Assembly (NCBI RefSeq): GCF_000733755.1
Contig: NZ_JPOF01000003.1
Span: 1,627,001-1,691,000, forward strand
Length of the DNA stretch: 64,000 nt
Direction of reading: 5' to 3'
From: Lachnoclostridium phytofermentans
GTDB lineage: Bacteria; Bacillota; Clostridia; Lachnospirales; Lachnospiraceae
Position numbers and translations under genes: made by a program. The notes beneath the pieces were generated by a model. That model did not search any database, was not told the origin of the DNA, and worked only from the letters and a program-made list of their open reading frames with translations. Below, piece by piece: positions 47,000-54,634 of the stretch (its first letter is position 1; each line of letters opens with the position of its first letter).

Positions 47000-48441
47000 T
47001 TGTCCGTGCGTGCGACACCTACGGATACCTCAATATCTCCGTTTGGCATTATTACAATGCCAGTAATATAAGACTTAACTAATTCGGTATCATTTTTATA
47101 TTCCCAGTTAGAAAATTGTTTTTTAACAAACATTGTAAGTCTTGATTTATCAAGTATAAGTCTAGAGTTTGAAGATGATATAATATTCTCCAACTCTTTT
47201 TTTCTGTCCTTAAGTTGCAGGAGTGTTTCTTTGAGTTCGGAAATATCTATTCCTGACAATATGGCATCCATACCGTTTTTTATCTTAGTTTGAATATCTA
47301 AGAGCTCTGATTGGTACTTATCAAGATTAGGAACCATAGCTTTATAGGTATTGTAAATATAGTCTACGACAAATTCAATATCTAGTTTTGACAGGAATTC
47401 TTTTAAATTCTCTAGTACAAAAGGCTCTATTATTTTGGCCGGAATATTCGGAGATTTACAAGTTCGTGTTCGTTTGCGGTTACTGCAAACATAATATATA
47501 TTTTCATATCCTCTCTGATTTGTAGAAGCGTGTCCTACGTAAGAAGAACCGCAAGAGGAACATTTAATAAGTCCAGACAATAAATACTCGCGTTTGGCAG
47601 TATTACGAGCATTAGAAGCTGGTGTATTAAGTCTTCGTTGACATGAACACCACGTATTATCATCTATAATGGCAGGAATAGCGCCTTCAAGTCTTATAAC
47701 CTTCGGATTTGGAACACCACCAGCCCACTTTCTAAGCTGTTTGCAAATACGTTTGTTCCACGTATACGTACCAATATATCTATCGTTAGATAAAATTGAT
47801 TGTATTGAATTTTTACCAAAGGGGCGACCTCTTTTACCTTTTTTATTTTTAAGTGTATCAAGAATTTGATTATATGATTTGCCGGAAGCATACAGATCAA
47901 AAATTTTACGAACGATATCGGCTTCCATTTCATTTACTACATATTTACCTTCTACAATATCATAGCCCAATGGAGCTATACCACCAAGAAAAACAGCTTC
48001 TCTTGCCTTTACAGCTACACCATCAATAGATTTTTGCCTGGACGTAAGTACTTGATGTTGTCCTAAGCCTACATTCATAAGCTCAATTAAAAAATCATTT
48101 GGATTTAGCGGATCACCTAAATTATTTTCTACAGATATTACGCTAATGCGTAGTGCTCTCATTTCTTTTCTAAAAGAAAACCAATCGGCAACATCGCGGC
48201 TACCTCTAGTTACATCATAAATTACTACTGCATCGAATTCTTTTCGATGTGCAGCAGTTAGCATCTGTTGGAAGCCTTCACGCGATAAATTAGTTCCACT
48301 CTTAGCTTCATCATAAAAAGAAGCTACAATTTCAATATCGTTATTTAGACAGTATTCACGAATTTTACAAAACTGATATTCAATACTATTGCTTGTTTGA
48401 TTATCAGTGCTATATCGAGCGTATTCAGCAGCTCTTATCAT
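46981..48441 (-). CDS. Large serine recombinase (phage integrase)
   Basis: A 486-aa site-specific integrase. The resolvase-type catalytic domain is at the N terminus (AEYARYSTDNQTSNSIEYQ with the nucleophilic Ser, VVIYDVTRGSRDVADWF). The recombinase domain follows (IAPLGYDIVEGKYVVNEMEADIVRKIFDLY), then a zinc ribbon (CSSCGSSYVGH... CSNRKRTRTC) and a coiled-coil C-terminal region. ATG with GGAGGTAATTG upstream. The 3' end extends into the tRNA-Met gene, so the C terminus (SEGGI) depends on the integration junction. It marks the left end of the element. Confidence 0.93.
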   Translation of the reverse strand: MIRAAEYARYSTDNQTSNSIEYQFCKIREYCLNNDIEIVASFYDEAKSGTNLSREGFQQMLTAAHRKEFDAVVIYDVTRGSRDVADWFSFRKEMRALRISVISVENNLGDPLNPNDFLIELMNVGLGQHQVLTSRQKSIDGVAVKAREAVFLGGIAPLGYDIVEGKYVVNEMEADIVRKIFDLYASGKSYNQILDTLKNKKGKRGRPFGKNSIQSILSNDRYIGTYTWNKRICKQLRKWAGGVPNPKVIRLEGAIPAIIDDNTWCSCQRRLNTPASNARNTAKREYLLSGLIKCSSCGSSYVGHASTNQRGYENIYYVCSNRKRTRTCKSPNIPAKIIEPFVLENLKEFLSKLDIEFVVDYIYNTYKAMVPNLDKYQSELLDIQTKIKNGMDAILSGIDISELKETLLQLKDRKKELENIISSSNSRLILDKSRLTMFVKKQFSNWEYKNDTELVKSYITGIVIMPNGDIEVSVGVARTDNSEGGI

Positions 48442-48565
48442 ATCAATTACCTCCAGGATATTGTATCAACCAGTAAAGAATGATATAATAAGTTTGTGGG
48501 TGATATTATATCTTAACTGGTATAATGTTTATAACCGTCTTCGAAAGAAGGCGGTTTTTGTTTTG

Positions 48566-49036
48566 TTAATCATTAAAGGAATCAATTTTCTCTAGTACTG
48601 CTAGAGATGGGTCAAAAAATATAATATAGTTGCGATAAGGAATGCAGCAACCATACTTACTACGATAATATGAAATTGAAGACTCTAAAAAAGTTAAAGG
48701 GACATTTAGATAATCAGCAATATCAAATTTATCAAGGCAGCGTGCATTATAAGCATCGATTATTCTATGTAAGCCAATTAACTTATCATAACTCCAATAT
48801 CGAGCCTTAATCTCTTGTTTTACGTTATTAGAAATATCTTGGTTAAGAATATCACCAACGGTAGTTTCATAATGTCCGATTTCTTCAGCAAGTGTTGTAA
48901 GTTTTTCGGATTTTATCATATCCGATTTTATATAAATATGATTATCTATTATTCTTCCTTTATTACCACGGAGTGGGACTTCTTTAATTTTTAGCTTCAT
49001 ACTAAAGGCTTCATCTAAAAGTTCTTCGTATTCCAA
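48566..49036 (-). CDS. ImmA/IrrE-like metallopeptidase
   Basis: A 156-aa protein. LAEEIGHYETT near residue 75 is the shortened zinc-protease motif seen in many phage ImmA/DUF955 members, and the N terminus (MEYEELLDEAFSMKLKIKEVPL) and the NYIIFFDPSL region near the C terminus fit the family. Adjacent to the repressor gene, as in ICEBs1 ImmR-ImmA, where the peptidase cleaves the repressor to induce the element. Activity is inferred; full HExxH is not present. Confidence 0.75.
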   Translation of the reverse strand: MEYEELLDEAFSMKLKIKEVPLRGNKGRIIDNHIYIKSDMIKSEKLTTLAEEIGHYETTVGDILNQDISNNVKQEIKARYWSYDKLIGLHRIIDAYNARCLDKFDIADYLNVPLTFLESSISYYRSKYGCCIPYRNYIIFFDPSLAVLEKIDSFND

Positions 49037-49105
49037 TTAAAAACCTCCATTACCAGTTACTTTACAGGTCATTTGACTAATCCATAGTGAAATATTATTT
49101 AATTA

Positions 49106-49546
49106 TTAATCATTTTTTTGTGATTCAAGTTCTTTTCTAATAAGCTCTTCATCAAAGTCTAAATCATCTTGTGTTGCATCTTCTATAGCGTGTGCAGCGT
49201 TAACCAATAGATAGGGTTTATTGCAACGACGGTACTCCATTTCTAGTATGGTATCTACTGTATGCTTGCCTTTGTCATCGATGGAACGATATTTATTTAG
49301 GTGTAACTGCTCTGACAGTGTAAGATGGAACTGTTCTTGGGCTTTTTCTTCCCAACCCATTAAATATGCTGGTGAGCATTGTAGAGCATCTGCTAATAAT
49401 TTAATTTTATCACGTCGTACATTCTTAATCTCTCCGCTTTCATATCTCTGTATAGTTGGTGTACTAACTCCTGTTAACTTGGCCAACTCTTCCATTGTCA
49501 TATTTAGTTCAGTACGCCTTTGATTGATCATATCCTTAAATTCCAT
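49106..49546 (-). CDS. cI-like XRE-family repressor
   Basis: A 146-aa repressor. Residues 1-65 are an HTH_3 domain (RRTELNMTMEELAKLTGVSTPTIQRYESGEIKNVRRDKIKLLADAL). The remainder is helical and acidic and lacks a LexA/S24 peptidase domain, so inactivation probably uses the neighbouring ImmA-like protein. ATG 49546 is chosen over an upstream start at 49597. Divergent from the Cro-like gene across a symmetric operator region. Confidence 0.88.
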   Translation of the reverse strand: MEFKDMINQRRTELNMTMEELAKLTGVSTPTIQRYESGEIKNVRRDKIKLLADALQCSPAYLMGWEEKAQEQFHLTLSEQLHLNKYRSIDDKGKHTVDTILEMEYRRCNKPYLLVNAAHAIEDATQDDLDFDEELIRKELESQKND

Positions 49547-49633
49547 ATTTTCACCACTCTTTTCTAATTTTATTTTATAGTAACATGATTGTTGCATATT
49601 TGCAATAGGAAGTTGCGAAAAAGTAAAAATAGT

Positions 49634-49693
49634 TTGCGTTTACGTATTGACAATAAAAAAATACAATGCTATGATTAAGTTACGTAAACGCAA
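49634..49693. promoter_or_regulatory. Lysogeny switch: promoter flanked by two inverted operators
   Basis: TTGCGTTTACGTA (49634-49646) and its exact complement TACGTAAACGCAA (49681-49693) flank a promoter TTGACA-17-TATGAT (49647-49675) reading toward the Cro-like gene. The repeats directly border the -35 and lie just past the -10. These are the likely binding sites of the cI-like and Cro-like proteins. Confidence 0.85.
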
Positions 49694-49708
49694 GAAAGGA
49701 GAAATTTA

Positions 49709-49936
49709 ATGTTTGATAGGCTAAAGTTCTTAGGTAAAATAAAAGAATGTGGAAAAACAGTGCAAGAAGTAGCAAGTTTTCTTGGAATCAACCCAGCAAC
49801 ATTGTATAGGAAAATGAATGGTGAGAGTGATTTTTACAGGGAAGAGATTCAGAAATTAAAGGAGTTTTTAAACTTAAAAGACCCGATGGAAATTTTTTTT
49901 GCTGAAAAAGTTACGGAAACGCAAAAGGCGGGATAA
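49709..49936 (+). CDS. Cro-like small HTH protein
   Basis: A 75-aa XRE-type DNA-binding protein: KECGKTVQEVASFLGINPATLYRKMNGESDFYREEIQKLKEFL is a single HTH domain. AAAGGAG upstream. First gene of the rightward early operon and divergent from the cI-like repressor, so it probably favours lytic growth. A near copy of the operator lies at its 3' end (49910). Confidence 0.85.
   Translation: MFDRLKFLGKIKECGKTVQEVASFLGINPATLYRKMNGESDFYREEIQKLKEFLNLKDPMEIFFAEKVTETQKAG
49910..49924. promoter_or_regulatory. Third operator-like site inside the end of cro
   Basis: GTTACGGAAACGCAA matches the right operator GTTACGTAAACGCAA (49679-49693) at 14 of 15 positions, although it lies within coding sequence, 33 bp before the next gene. 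Confidence 0.6.
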
Positions 49937-49956
49937 GGTGTAGAGGAGGAGTACAT

Positions 49957-50151
49957 ATGAATAACTCAAATATAACAGTAATAGTTGATAAAAGTAATGT
50001 TGTACCTGTAGAGGTACTTGCTAAAGCTGTACTTGGTATGTCCGTAAGAAACTTTGTAGCGGCTCTCATAGAGAATAAAGACGGAGAGTTTAACTTTTTA
50101 TTCTCAACAAAAGAAGAGATAGAAGCGAGAGAGAAGATGGGGAGGAGATGA
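49957..50151 (+). CDS. Small phage protein, unknown function
   Basis: A 64-aa protein with a strong GAGGAGG site. It has a beta-like start (NITVIVDKSNVVPVEVL) and an acidic, Lys-rich end. I do not recognise the family. It follows the Cro-like gene by 20 bp, so it is an early gene. Confidence 0.65.
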   Translation: MNNSNITVIVDKSNVVPVEVLAKAVLGMSVRNFVAALIENKDGEFNFLFSTKEEIEAREKMGRR

Positions 50152-50152
50152 T

Positions 50153-50275
50153 GTGAAAAAAATAAATATAAGAATAACTATAAAACAAAATTTCTTAGAT
50201 TATATGAAAGAAATTCGAAGTTCTACCAAACAAGGAAACCCAAAAGAGTCTCATTGCTTGGTAGAAAGGAAATAG
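50153..50275 (+). CDS. Possible 40-aa small protein
   Basis: A GTG 1 bp after the preceding stop, behind GGGGAGGAG, opens a 40-codon frame beginning MKKINIRITIKQNFLDYMKE. Basic and helical, no known family. The overlapping arrangement supports translation but proof is lacking. Confidence 0.4.
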   Translation: MKKINIRITIKQNFLDYMKEIRSSTKQGNPKESHCLVERK

Positions 50276-50280
50276 CTAGA

Positions 50281-50592
50281 TTATACTCTTACATCCGCAA
50301 TACAGTCGATAATATCAGAAATCAAATCATCAACGTCCTGTTCCAATACGTCAACATCATTATCGTAGTAAAGAATCTTATACTCGTATAGGTAATCAAG
50401 AATAAGTTTGAGATAGGTAATCTTTTCATCTGTATCATTTGATGAATTTACTTTTTCTTGAAATGTAGATACAGCATGTTGTAAAGCGTTGACTTTGCTT
50501 TCTAAAATTAAGGAACAGGAATGACAGATTCCAATTTCATCATTAAAAAACTCTGACTCCGATTCATGGTTACAAATTTTGCATGTATTCAT
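50281..50592 (-). CDS. Zinc-ribbon small phage protein
   Basis: A 103-aa protein encoded against the surrounding operon. The N terminus has two zinc-knuckle pairs (CKICNHE and CHSCSL); the rest is a helical, very acidic region (YDNDVDVLEQDVDDLISDIIDC). AAGGAGATG upstream. Unknown role; an accessory or 'moron' gene is possible because of its orientation. Confidence 0.65.
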   Translation of the reverse strand: MNTCKICNHESESEFFNDEIGICHSCSLILESKVNALQHAVSTFQEKVNSSNDTDEKITYLKLILDYLYEYKILYYDNDVDVLEQDVDDLISDIIDCIADVRV

Positions 50593-50724
50593 AGAGCATC
50601 TCCTTTCGTAAATACTTGGCTACGGGAATAGCCTGTAAGAAGATTGTACCATAAAATACCAAAATGTGAGTGGAGAGAATAAAGAATAAAAATAAAAAAT
50701 GATAAACAAGGAGGATCTAAGAAT

Positions 50725-51090
50725 ATGAGATATGCAGTAGAAGCAAAAGTATTTAACAATGGGAAAATCGTAGCAAAGGTAAGAGATGCAAATCCAGAGG
50801 ATAAGAATGGCTGTACAGAAACAAGGACATGTGATGTATGGATAGACTTGTTTGACAGTTACGAAGAAGCTCTTAAATTTAAGAATGATTATAAGAAAGT
50901 GGGGCTAAATGTGATGTTAAAGATATTGATTTCAATACTTTTAAGAAAAAGATCGTCAATAATTAGAGCTGTAAAAGTTAGAAACAAAACATATTTATTA
51001 AATATTGAAGAGTACACTCCAATACAAACACAGTTAGATGATTGGAAAAGCGCCTTGGAAGAATCAATCAACCAAAGCGCATCAAATTAA
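50725..51090 (+). CDS. Phage protein of unknown function
   Basis: A 121-aa protein with AAGGAGG upstream. The first 60 residues (MRYAVEAKVFNNGKIVAKVRDA, WIDLFDSYEEALKFKNDYKKV) form a small alpha-beta unit; the second half is basic then helical. No family recognised. It converges with the small gene at 51087. Confidence 0.65.
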   Translation: MRYAVEAKVFNNGKIVAKVRDANPEDKNGCTETRTCDVWIDLFDSYEEALKFKNDYKKVGLNVMLKILISILLRKRSSIIRAVKVRNKTYLLNIEEYTPIQTQLDDWKSALEESINQSASN

Positions 51091-51296
51091 AAGCTGAAAC
51101 TATCTAATTTTTCTAAACCTGGGACCGCATCTTTAAGCTTATCCATAATAGAAGTGTATAACTTAATTTCCTTTTTCATATCAGTATCTGAAAAAGGACA
51201 ACCCGGAGTATTTTTTATTTCTTCAAGTTGTTGTACTTTCTTTTTAAATGTTCCGTAAATAAATAGTGCATCTTGAGTTGAAAAATTAATATCCAT
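51087..51296 (-). CDS. Small helical phage protein
   Basis: A 69-aa protein, ATG at 51296 behind GGAAAGGA; an upstream start at 51344 is weaker. It is largely one coiled coil (FIYGTFKKKVQQLEEIKN, EIKLYTSIMDKLKDAV). Function unknown. Its stop overlaps the convergent gene's stop by 4 bp. Confidence 0.6.
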   Translation of the reverse strand: MDINFSTQDALFIYGTFKKKVQQLEEIKNTPGCPFSDTDMKKEIKLYTSIMDKLKDAVPGLEKLDSFSF

Positions 51297-51386
51297 AAGT
51301 ATTCCTTTCCTATGTACTTGGTGGTGCAACACCTGTAAGTACATTATAGGGGAAACGACAAAATATTACAATAAGGAGTAGAAGTA

Positions 51387-51500
51387 ATGATAAAGAGTTG
51401 TAGAAACTGTTTACATAAAGAAAAAACATTATCACAAAAACCATGTGATAGATGTGCTACAAGTTTGAAAGATTTATGGAAAGAAAGAGAGGTGCATAAC
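51387..51500 (+). CDS. Two-knuckle zinc small protein (37 aa)
   Basis: ATG 51387 behind AAGGAG opens a 37-residue frame with two Cys pairs (SCRNCLHKEK and PCDRCAT) and a basic end. This Cys pattern is common in tiny phage early proteins. No function assigned. Confidence 0.6.
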
Positions 51501-51576
51501 CATAAAAGCGAAACTAGGTGAAGTAGTAAAAGGAATTATAGCAGTCTTTCTAGCATCAATTTGTATTTTATCTATA

Positions 51577-51828
51577 TTGTTAGTTATGTTTGCTGCTATA
51601 GCAGGTGATTGGAGAATGATATTTACTGGTATTCTACTATTTATAGGTAGTCTGTATGTATTAGTAGTTTTTACAGCACAAAAGTTCGTAAGTGATGAAG
51701 AGGCAGCAGAGGAACATGAGGACTTGAAGGAATATACGGTAGGAGAATGTTTGTTTCTCTATAAAGCAAAAGGAAAGCAAGTAATCCTTGAAGATGGACA
51801 AGTTACTGGTTTTAGTAAGGAGGCTTAA
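51577..51828 (+). CDS. Small membrane protein with uncertain start
   Basis: At least 83 aa, containing two hydrophobic helices and an acidic cytosolic tail (SDEEAAEEHEDLKEYTVGECLFLYKAKGKQVIL). The TTG at 51577 has no ribosome site. The frame stays open and strongly hydrophobic back to at least 51541 (AVFLASICILSIL), so the real start is probably further upstream at a non-standard codon, or an indel has disturbed it. Confidence 0.6.
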   Translation: MLVMFAAIAGDWRMIFTGILLFIGSLYVLVVFTAQKFVSDEEAAEEHEDLKEYTVGECLFLYKAKGKQVILEDGQVTGFSKEA

Positions 51829-51833
51829 TCCGA

Positions 51834-52091
51834 ATGAGAAATAATGCCACTATAACAGTAAAGACATGGGACGGTCAGCAAAGGGCAATACATAATGCGG
51901 AGTTACGAGCAGAATTAGATCAAGGGGAAAATGTTTTCTTTAAGATTGAGGGTAAGCATGAAGATGATATATTCATGATTTACTACGATTATAACAGAGA
52001 GAAAGCCACAGCAGAGTATAACCAATTAACAAACAGGTTATTAAGGGCGCAGGAAAGGTGGCTGGAGCAGTACGTTGACAAGTACAGATAA
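51834..52091 (+). CDS. Phage protein of unknown function
   Basis: An 85-aa protein starting 5 bp after the previous stop. A beta-rich first half (NNATITVKTWDGQQRAIHNAE) is followed by a helix (YNQLTNRLLRAQERWLEQYVDKY). No family recognised. A hairpin follows at 52097. Confidence 0.6.
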   Translation: MRNNATITVKTWDGQQRAIHNAELRAELDQGENVFFKIEGKHEDDIFMIYYDYNREKATAEYNQLTNRLLRAQERWLEQYVDKYR

Positions 52092-52096
52092 AAAAA

Positions 52097-52122
52097 GAGC
52101 CATAGACTGCAATCTATGGCTC
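52097..52122. terminator. Hairpin after the small early genes
   Basis: GAGCCATAGA (52097-52106) pairs perfectly with TCTATGGCTC (52113-52122). An A6 run precedes it, so it could terminate minus-strand transcripts better than plus-strand ones. Confidence 0.55.
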
Positions 52123-52256
52123 TCGGTTAAATGCTGAATAAAAATCCTATAAATATTATAGCATTTATCCTAAAATCTGTCAATTAGATTGAGGCCATAA
52201 TTGCCTCTTATTCTACCTCGTAATGGGTATTATCTTAACGACGATAGGAGGATTAA

Positions 52257-53123
52257 GTGCTAGTGAAATATAAGGATTACGACTATGAAGAGATTTATGA
52301 TATATCGGTACTGGGTAAAGAGGAACAAGAGGAGAGAATCGAAAGGTTAAGAAGAGGAAAAGTAAAGTATAAGTACAAACTGAAAACGATAGTATCCGGA
52401 AAGATGGTTGAGAGTGAATTGTATCCAGTCTATGAGAAATCGTGTGAGGTACCAAGAAAGGATAAGGAAAAAGAAAGTAAGGAATCTATGAAAAACCTTA
52501 ATGATAAGAATGCACGTAAACAAATTGTTAGGTTGGTAAATACAAACTTCTCTGAAAAGGACTTAATGGTCACGTTGACATATACGGATAGGACATATCC
52601 TACGGAGAAGAGAGCAAAGCAAGATATGCAGAACTATATCCGAAGGGTAAAAACATATCGTAAGAAACATGGATTACCGGATATGAAGTATATCTATGTT
52701 ATTGAATTCTTGGAACCGGAGGAAGCGGCACGTACAAGAAAGATAAGGATCCATCATCATATCATCATGAGTGGTATGGATAGAGATGCAGCAGAGGACC
52801 TGTGGAAGAAAGGAAGAGTGGAAGCTAAGAGATTACAACCCGATGACTTTGGATTAGAGGGTATAGCTACATACCTCATTAAAGGGAAAAAAGGTAAGAA
52901 AAGATGGTACTCTTCCCGGAATCTGAAAAAACCAAAGGTTTATGAAGCTGTTACCAGGGTTACAAAGAGAAAGGCTGAGAAGATGGCTTTGCAACCGGAT
53001 AAGTGGAGAGAGATGTTTGAAAAGCTATATCGAGATAAATACATCATGAATGATTGTGAGGTATTTTACTCCGACATAGTAGGAGGTTTTTATCTGAGAG
53101 CGAGAATGAGATTGCTGATTTGA
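52257..53123 (+). CDS. HUH-type rolling-circle Rep-like protein
   Basis: A 288-aa protein resembling rolling-circle initiators (ORF2/G2P group). The three HUH motifs are visible: motif 1 LMVTLTYTDR near residue 103, motif 2 IRIHHHIIMSG near 162 (metal-binding His pair) and motif 3 with a Tyr in IATYLIKGKKGKKRWYSS near 205. Very basic, no helicase domain. GTG start behind AGGAGG. Such a nickase in a tailed-phage-like element suggests replication initiation or plasmid ancestry; nicking is inferred. Confidence 0.78.
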   Translation: MLVKYKDYDYEEIYDISVLGKEEQEERIERLRRGKVKYKYKLKTIVSGKMVESELYPVYEKSCEVPRKDKEKESKESMKNLNDKNARKQIVRLVNTNFSEKDLMVTLTYTDRTYPTEKRAKQDMQNYIRRVKTYRKKHGLPDMKYIYVIEFLEPEEAARTRKIRIHHHIIMSGMDRDAAEDLWKKGRVEAKRLQPDDFGLEGIATYLIKGKKGKKRWYSSRNLKKPKVYEAVTRVTKRKAEKMALQPDKWREMFEKLYRDKYIMNDCEVFYSDIVGGFYLRARMRLLI

Positions 53124-53136
53124 AGGAGGTAGAGCA

Positions 53137-53601
53137 ATGGGCGAAGTTAGAATTTACATAGAAACCGAGTATAACGGAAACCCTGCATGCGGAAAAGGAA
53201 AGTATTATGTGGTCCTGGAAACAACATGCTCCAATGGAGAAATTGCAACAAGAGAAATCATTGGAGGAGTAAAGGAAACAACTAAGAACCGCTTAGCAAT
53301 AATTGCTATTAATAAAGCTTTAGAGAGATTTACTAAAGAATCAGAGATTGTTATCTACTGTAATAACTCTTACGTCATGGAGACTTTGGACCAAGGGAGG
53401 TATATAACCTGGATCGAGAACGGATGGAGAGTCAGAAATAAAGAAATAAAGAATAAAGATTTGTGGTTACGTTTTGTAGAGTTAGCGCAAGAACATAATA
53501 TTATACCTCAGTTAGTGCGAACCCATGCTTACACAGCAGTGCTAAGAACAATGCTTGATAAAGCAATAGTGGAATATGAGGAAGATAAAAAGGAGGATTA
53601 G
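53137..53601 (+). CDS. RNase H-fold protein with altered active site
   Basis: A 154-aa protein that follows the RNase HI fold: MGEVRIYIETEYNGNPACGKGKYYVVLE, TTKNRLAIIAINKALERF and SEIVIYCNNSYVMETL correspond to strands and helices of RNase HI. The usual DEDD residues appear changed: IYIET where IYTDG is usual, NRLA where NRME is usual, and CNNSYV where SDSxYV is usual. It is therefore probably not a standard RNase H; a nucleic-acid-binding role is possible. It lies 13 bp after the Rep-like gene. Confidence 0.75.
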   Translation: MGEVRIYIETEYNGNPACGKGKYYVVLETTCSNGEIATREIIGGVKETTKNRLAIIAINKALERFTKESEIVIYCNNSYVMETLDQGRYITWIENGWRVRNKEIKNKDLWLRFVELAQEHNIIPQLVRTHAYTAVLRTMLDKAIVEYEEDKKED

Positions 53602-53602
53602 T

Positions 53603-54079
53603 ATGTTTGAATTATTTGGAGAGTTTTCAAGCGCAGAAGAAATCAACAAGGCAGCAGAAGGACAAAAAAACCAAGGCGATAGAGAATCGTTGATTGCATT
53701 AGCAAAAGAGAATGGAATCGATGAAATGTTTGCAGAAGCTTTTCTAAATGGAGAGATTCCTAATTTGGTTGATAACATGACCGCAGCAATTGGTAAATTG
53801 GCAGTCGAGGTTGAAGCTGAAAAAGAAAATAGTTTAATAATTGATTCCTTGAGAGCTATGGCAGATTATCTGCAATCACATTGCATAGAAGAAAACTTAG
53901 CAATCTGTGTAAGAAAGAAAGGAAAGAGACTGGTAGAAGCAGTCAATGAAATTCGTAAGGAAGCAGAGAAAAAAATATTAAATCCTCCAAAGCGGAGTGA
54001 TAAAGGAGTAGAGGTTGTGAGTGTATATATGGCACCTTCTACAGTTTATCAGATGTTAAGAATGTACTATGAAAGGTAG
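53603..54079 (+). CDS. PcfK/AcrIIA9-like protein
   Basis: A 158-aa protein. Its C-terminal 75 residues (ENLAICVRKKGKRLVEAVNEIR, then a VYxxxRMYYE ending) match from memory the PcfK family, whose members are also annotated as AcrIIA9-type Cas9 inhibitors. The N-terminal half (MFELFGEFSSAEEINKAAEG) is helical and may be a variable region. AAGGAGG site. It is followed by a DUF7666-like gene and a PcfJ-like gene, the usual PcfK partner, which strengthens the call. Cas9 inhibition is speculative. Confidence 0.65.
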   Translation: MFELFGEFSSAEEINKAAEGQKNQGDRESLIALAKENGIDEMFAEAFLNGEIPNLVDNMTAAIGKLAVEVEAEKENSLIIDSLRAMADYLQSHCIEENLAICVRKKGKRLVEAVNEIRKEAEKKILNPPKRSDKGVEVVSVYMAPSTVYQMLRMYYER

Positions 54080-54082
54080 AGT

Positions 54083-54634
54083 ATGAAGGCTTATAAAGGG
54101 TTTGATGCTGATTTAAAGTGTAGAGGTTATCAATTTGAAATAAATAAAATCCATAGAACGAAGGAGGCAAACTGCAGGAGCAATGGATTCCATTGTGCAG
54201 AGAATCCTCTTGATTGTCTAACGTATTATCCGAATTGGGAAAAATCAGTTTACTACATAGTAGAGGCAGCAGGTGATATTAATGAAGATGGAATAGACAG
54301 TAAAGTTTCATGTACTGAGATGAAGTTAATAAAAAAACTGTCTATCGCAGACTTTGTTCTAGAAAGCATAATTTATATGACCGTTCATCCATATATGATT
54401 TGGAACAGATACGTCAAAAAAGATACGGCCATAGGTAATACAGAAGCATTCTTGATAGTGAGAGGAAAAAATCCAATTGCAAAAGGGAACAAAGGTCAGG
54501 TAATTGGATTAGTTAAAGAATGCATTGAATGCCATGAAATTGAAGAAATTTCTTTTTTCACGATTGATGGTAATGAATATATTCCGAATCAGTGGTATTC
54601 GGTGGAAGGGATGGTACAGGACTTTGAAGATTGA
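54083..54634 (+). CDS. DUF7666-like phage protein
   Basis: A 183-aa protein with the N-terminal signature MKAYKGFDADLKCRGYQFE, GFHCAENPLDCLTYYP and a YIVEAAGDI strand that I associate with DUF7666 phage proteins. The function of that family is unknown. It begins 3 bp after the PcfK-like gene and its end overlaps the PcfJ-like gene. The C-terminal 70 residues are predicted beta-rich. Confidence 0.68.
   Translation: MKAYKGFDADLKCRGYQFEINKIHRTKEANCRSNGFHCAENPLDCLTYYPNWEKSVYYIVEAAGDINEDGIDSKVSCTEMKLIKKLSIADFVLESIIYMTVHPYMIWNRYVKKDTAIGNTEAFLIVRGKNPIAKGNKGQVIGLVKECIECHEIEEISFFTIDGNEYIPNQWYSVEGMVQDFED

Noticed and set aside
48566-49546. Toxin-antitoxin pair
   Set aside because: An XRE regulator with an ImmA-like peptidase beside an integrase and a Cro-like gene fits a phage immunity module better.
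54525-54623. Longer N terminus for the PcfJ-like protein
   Set aside because: This stretch lies wholly within the DUF7666-like gene in another frame and has no ribosome site.
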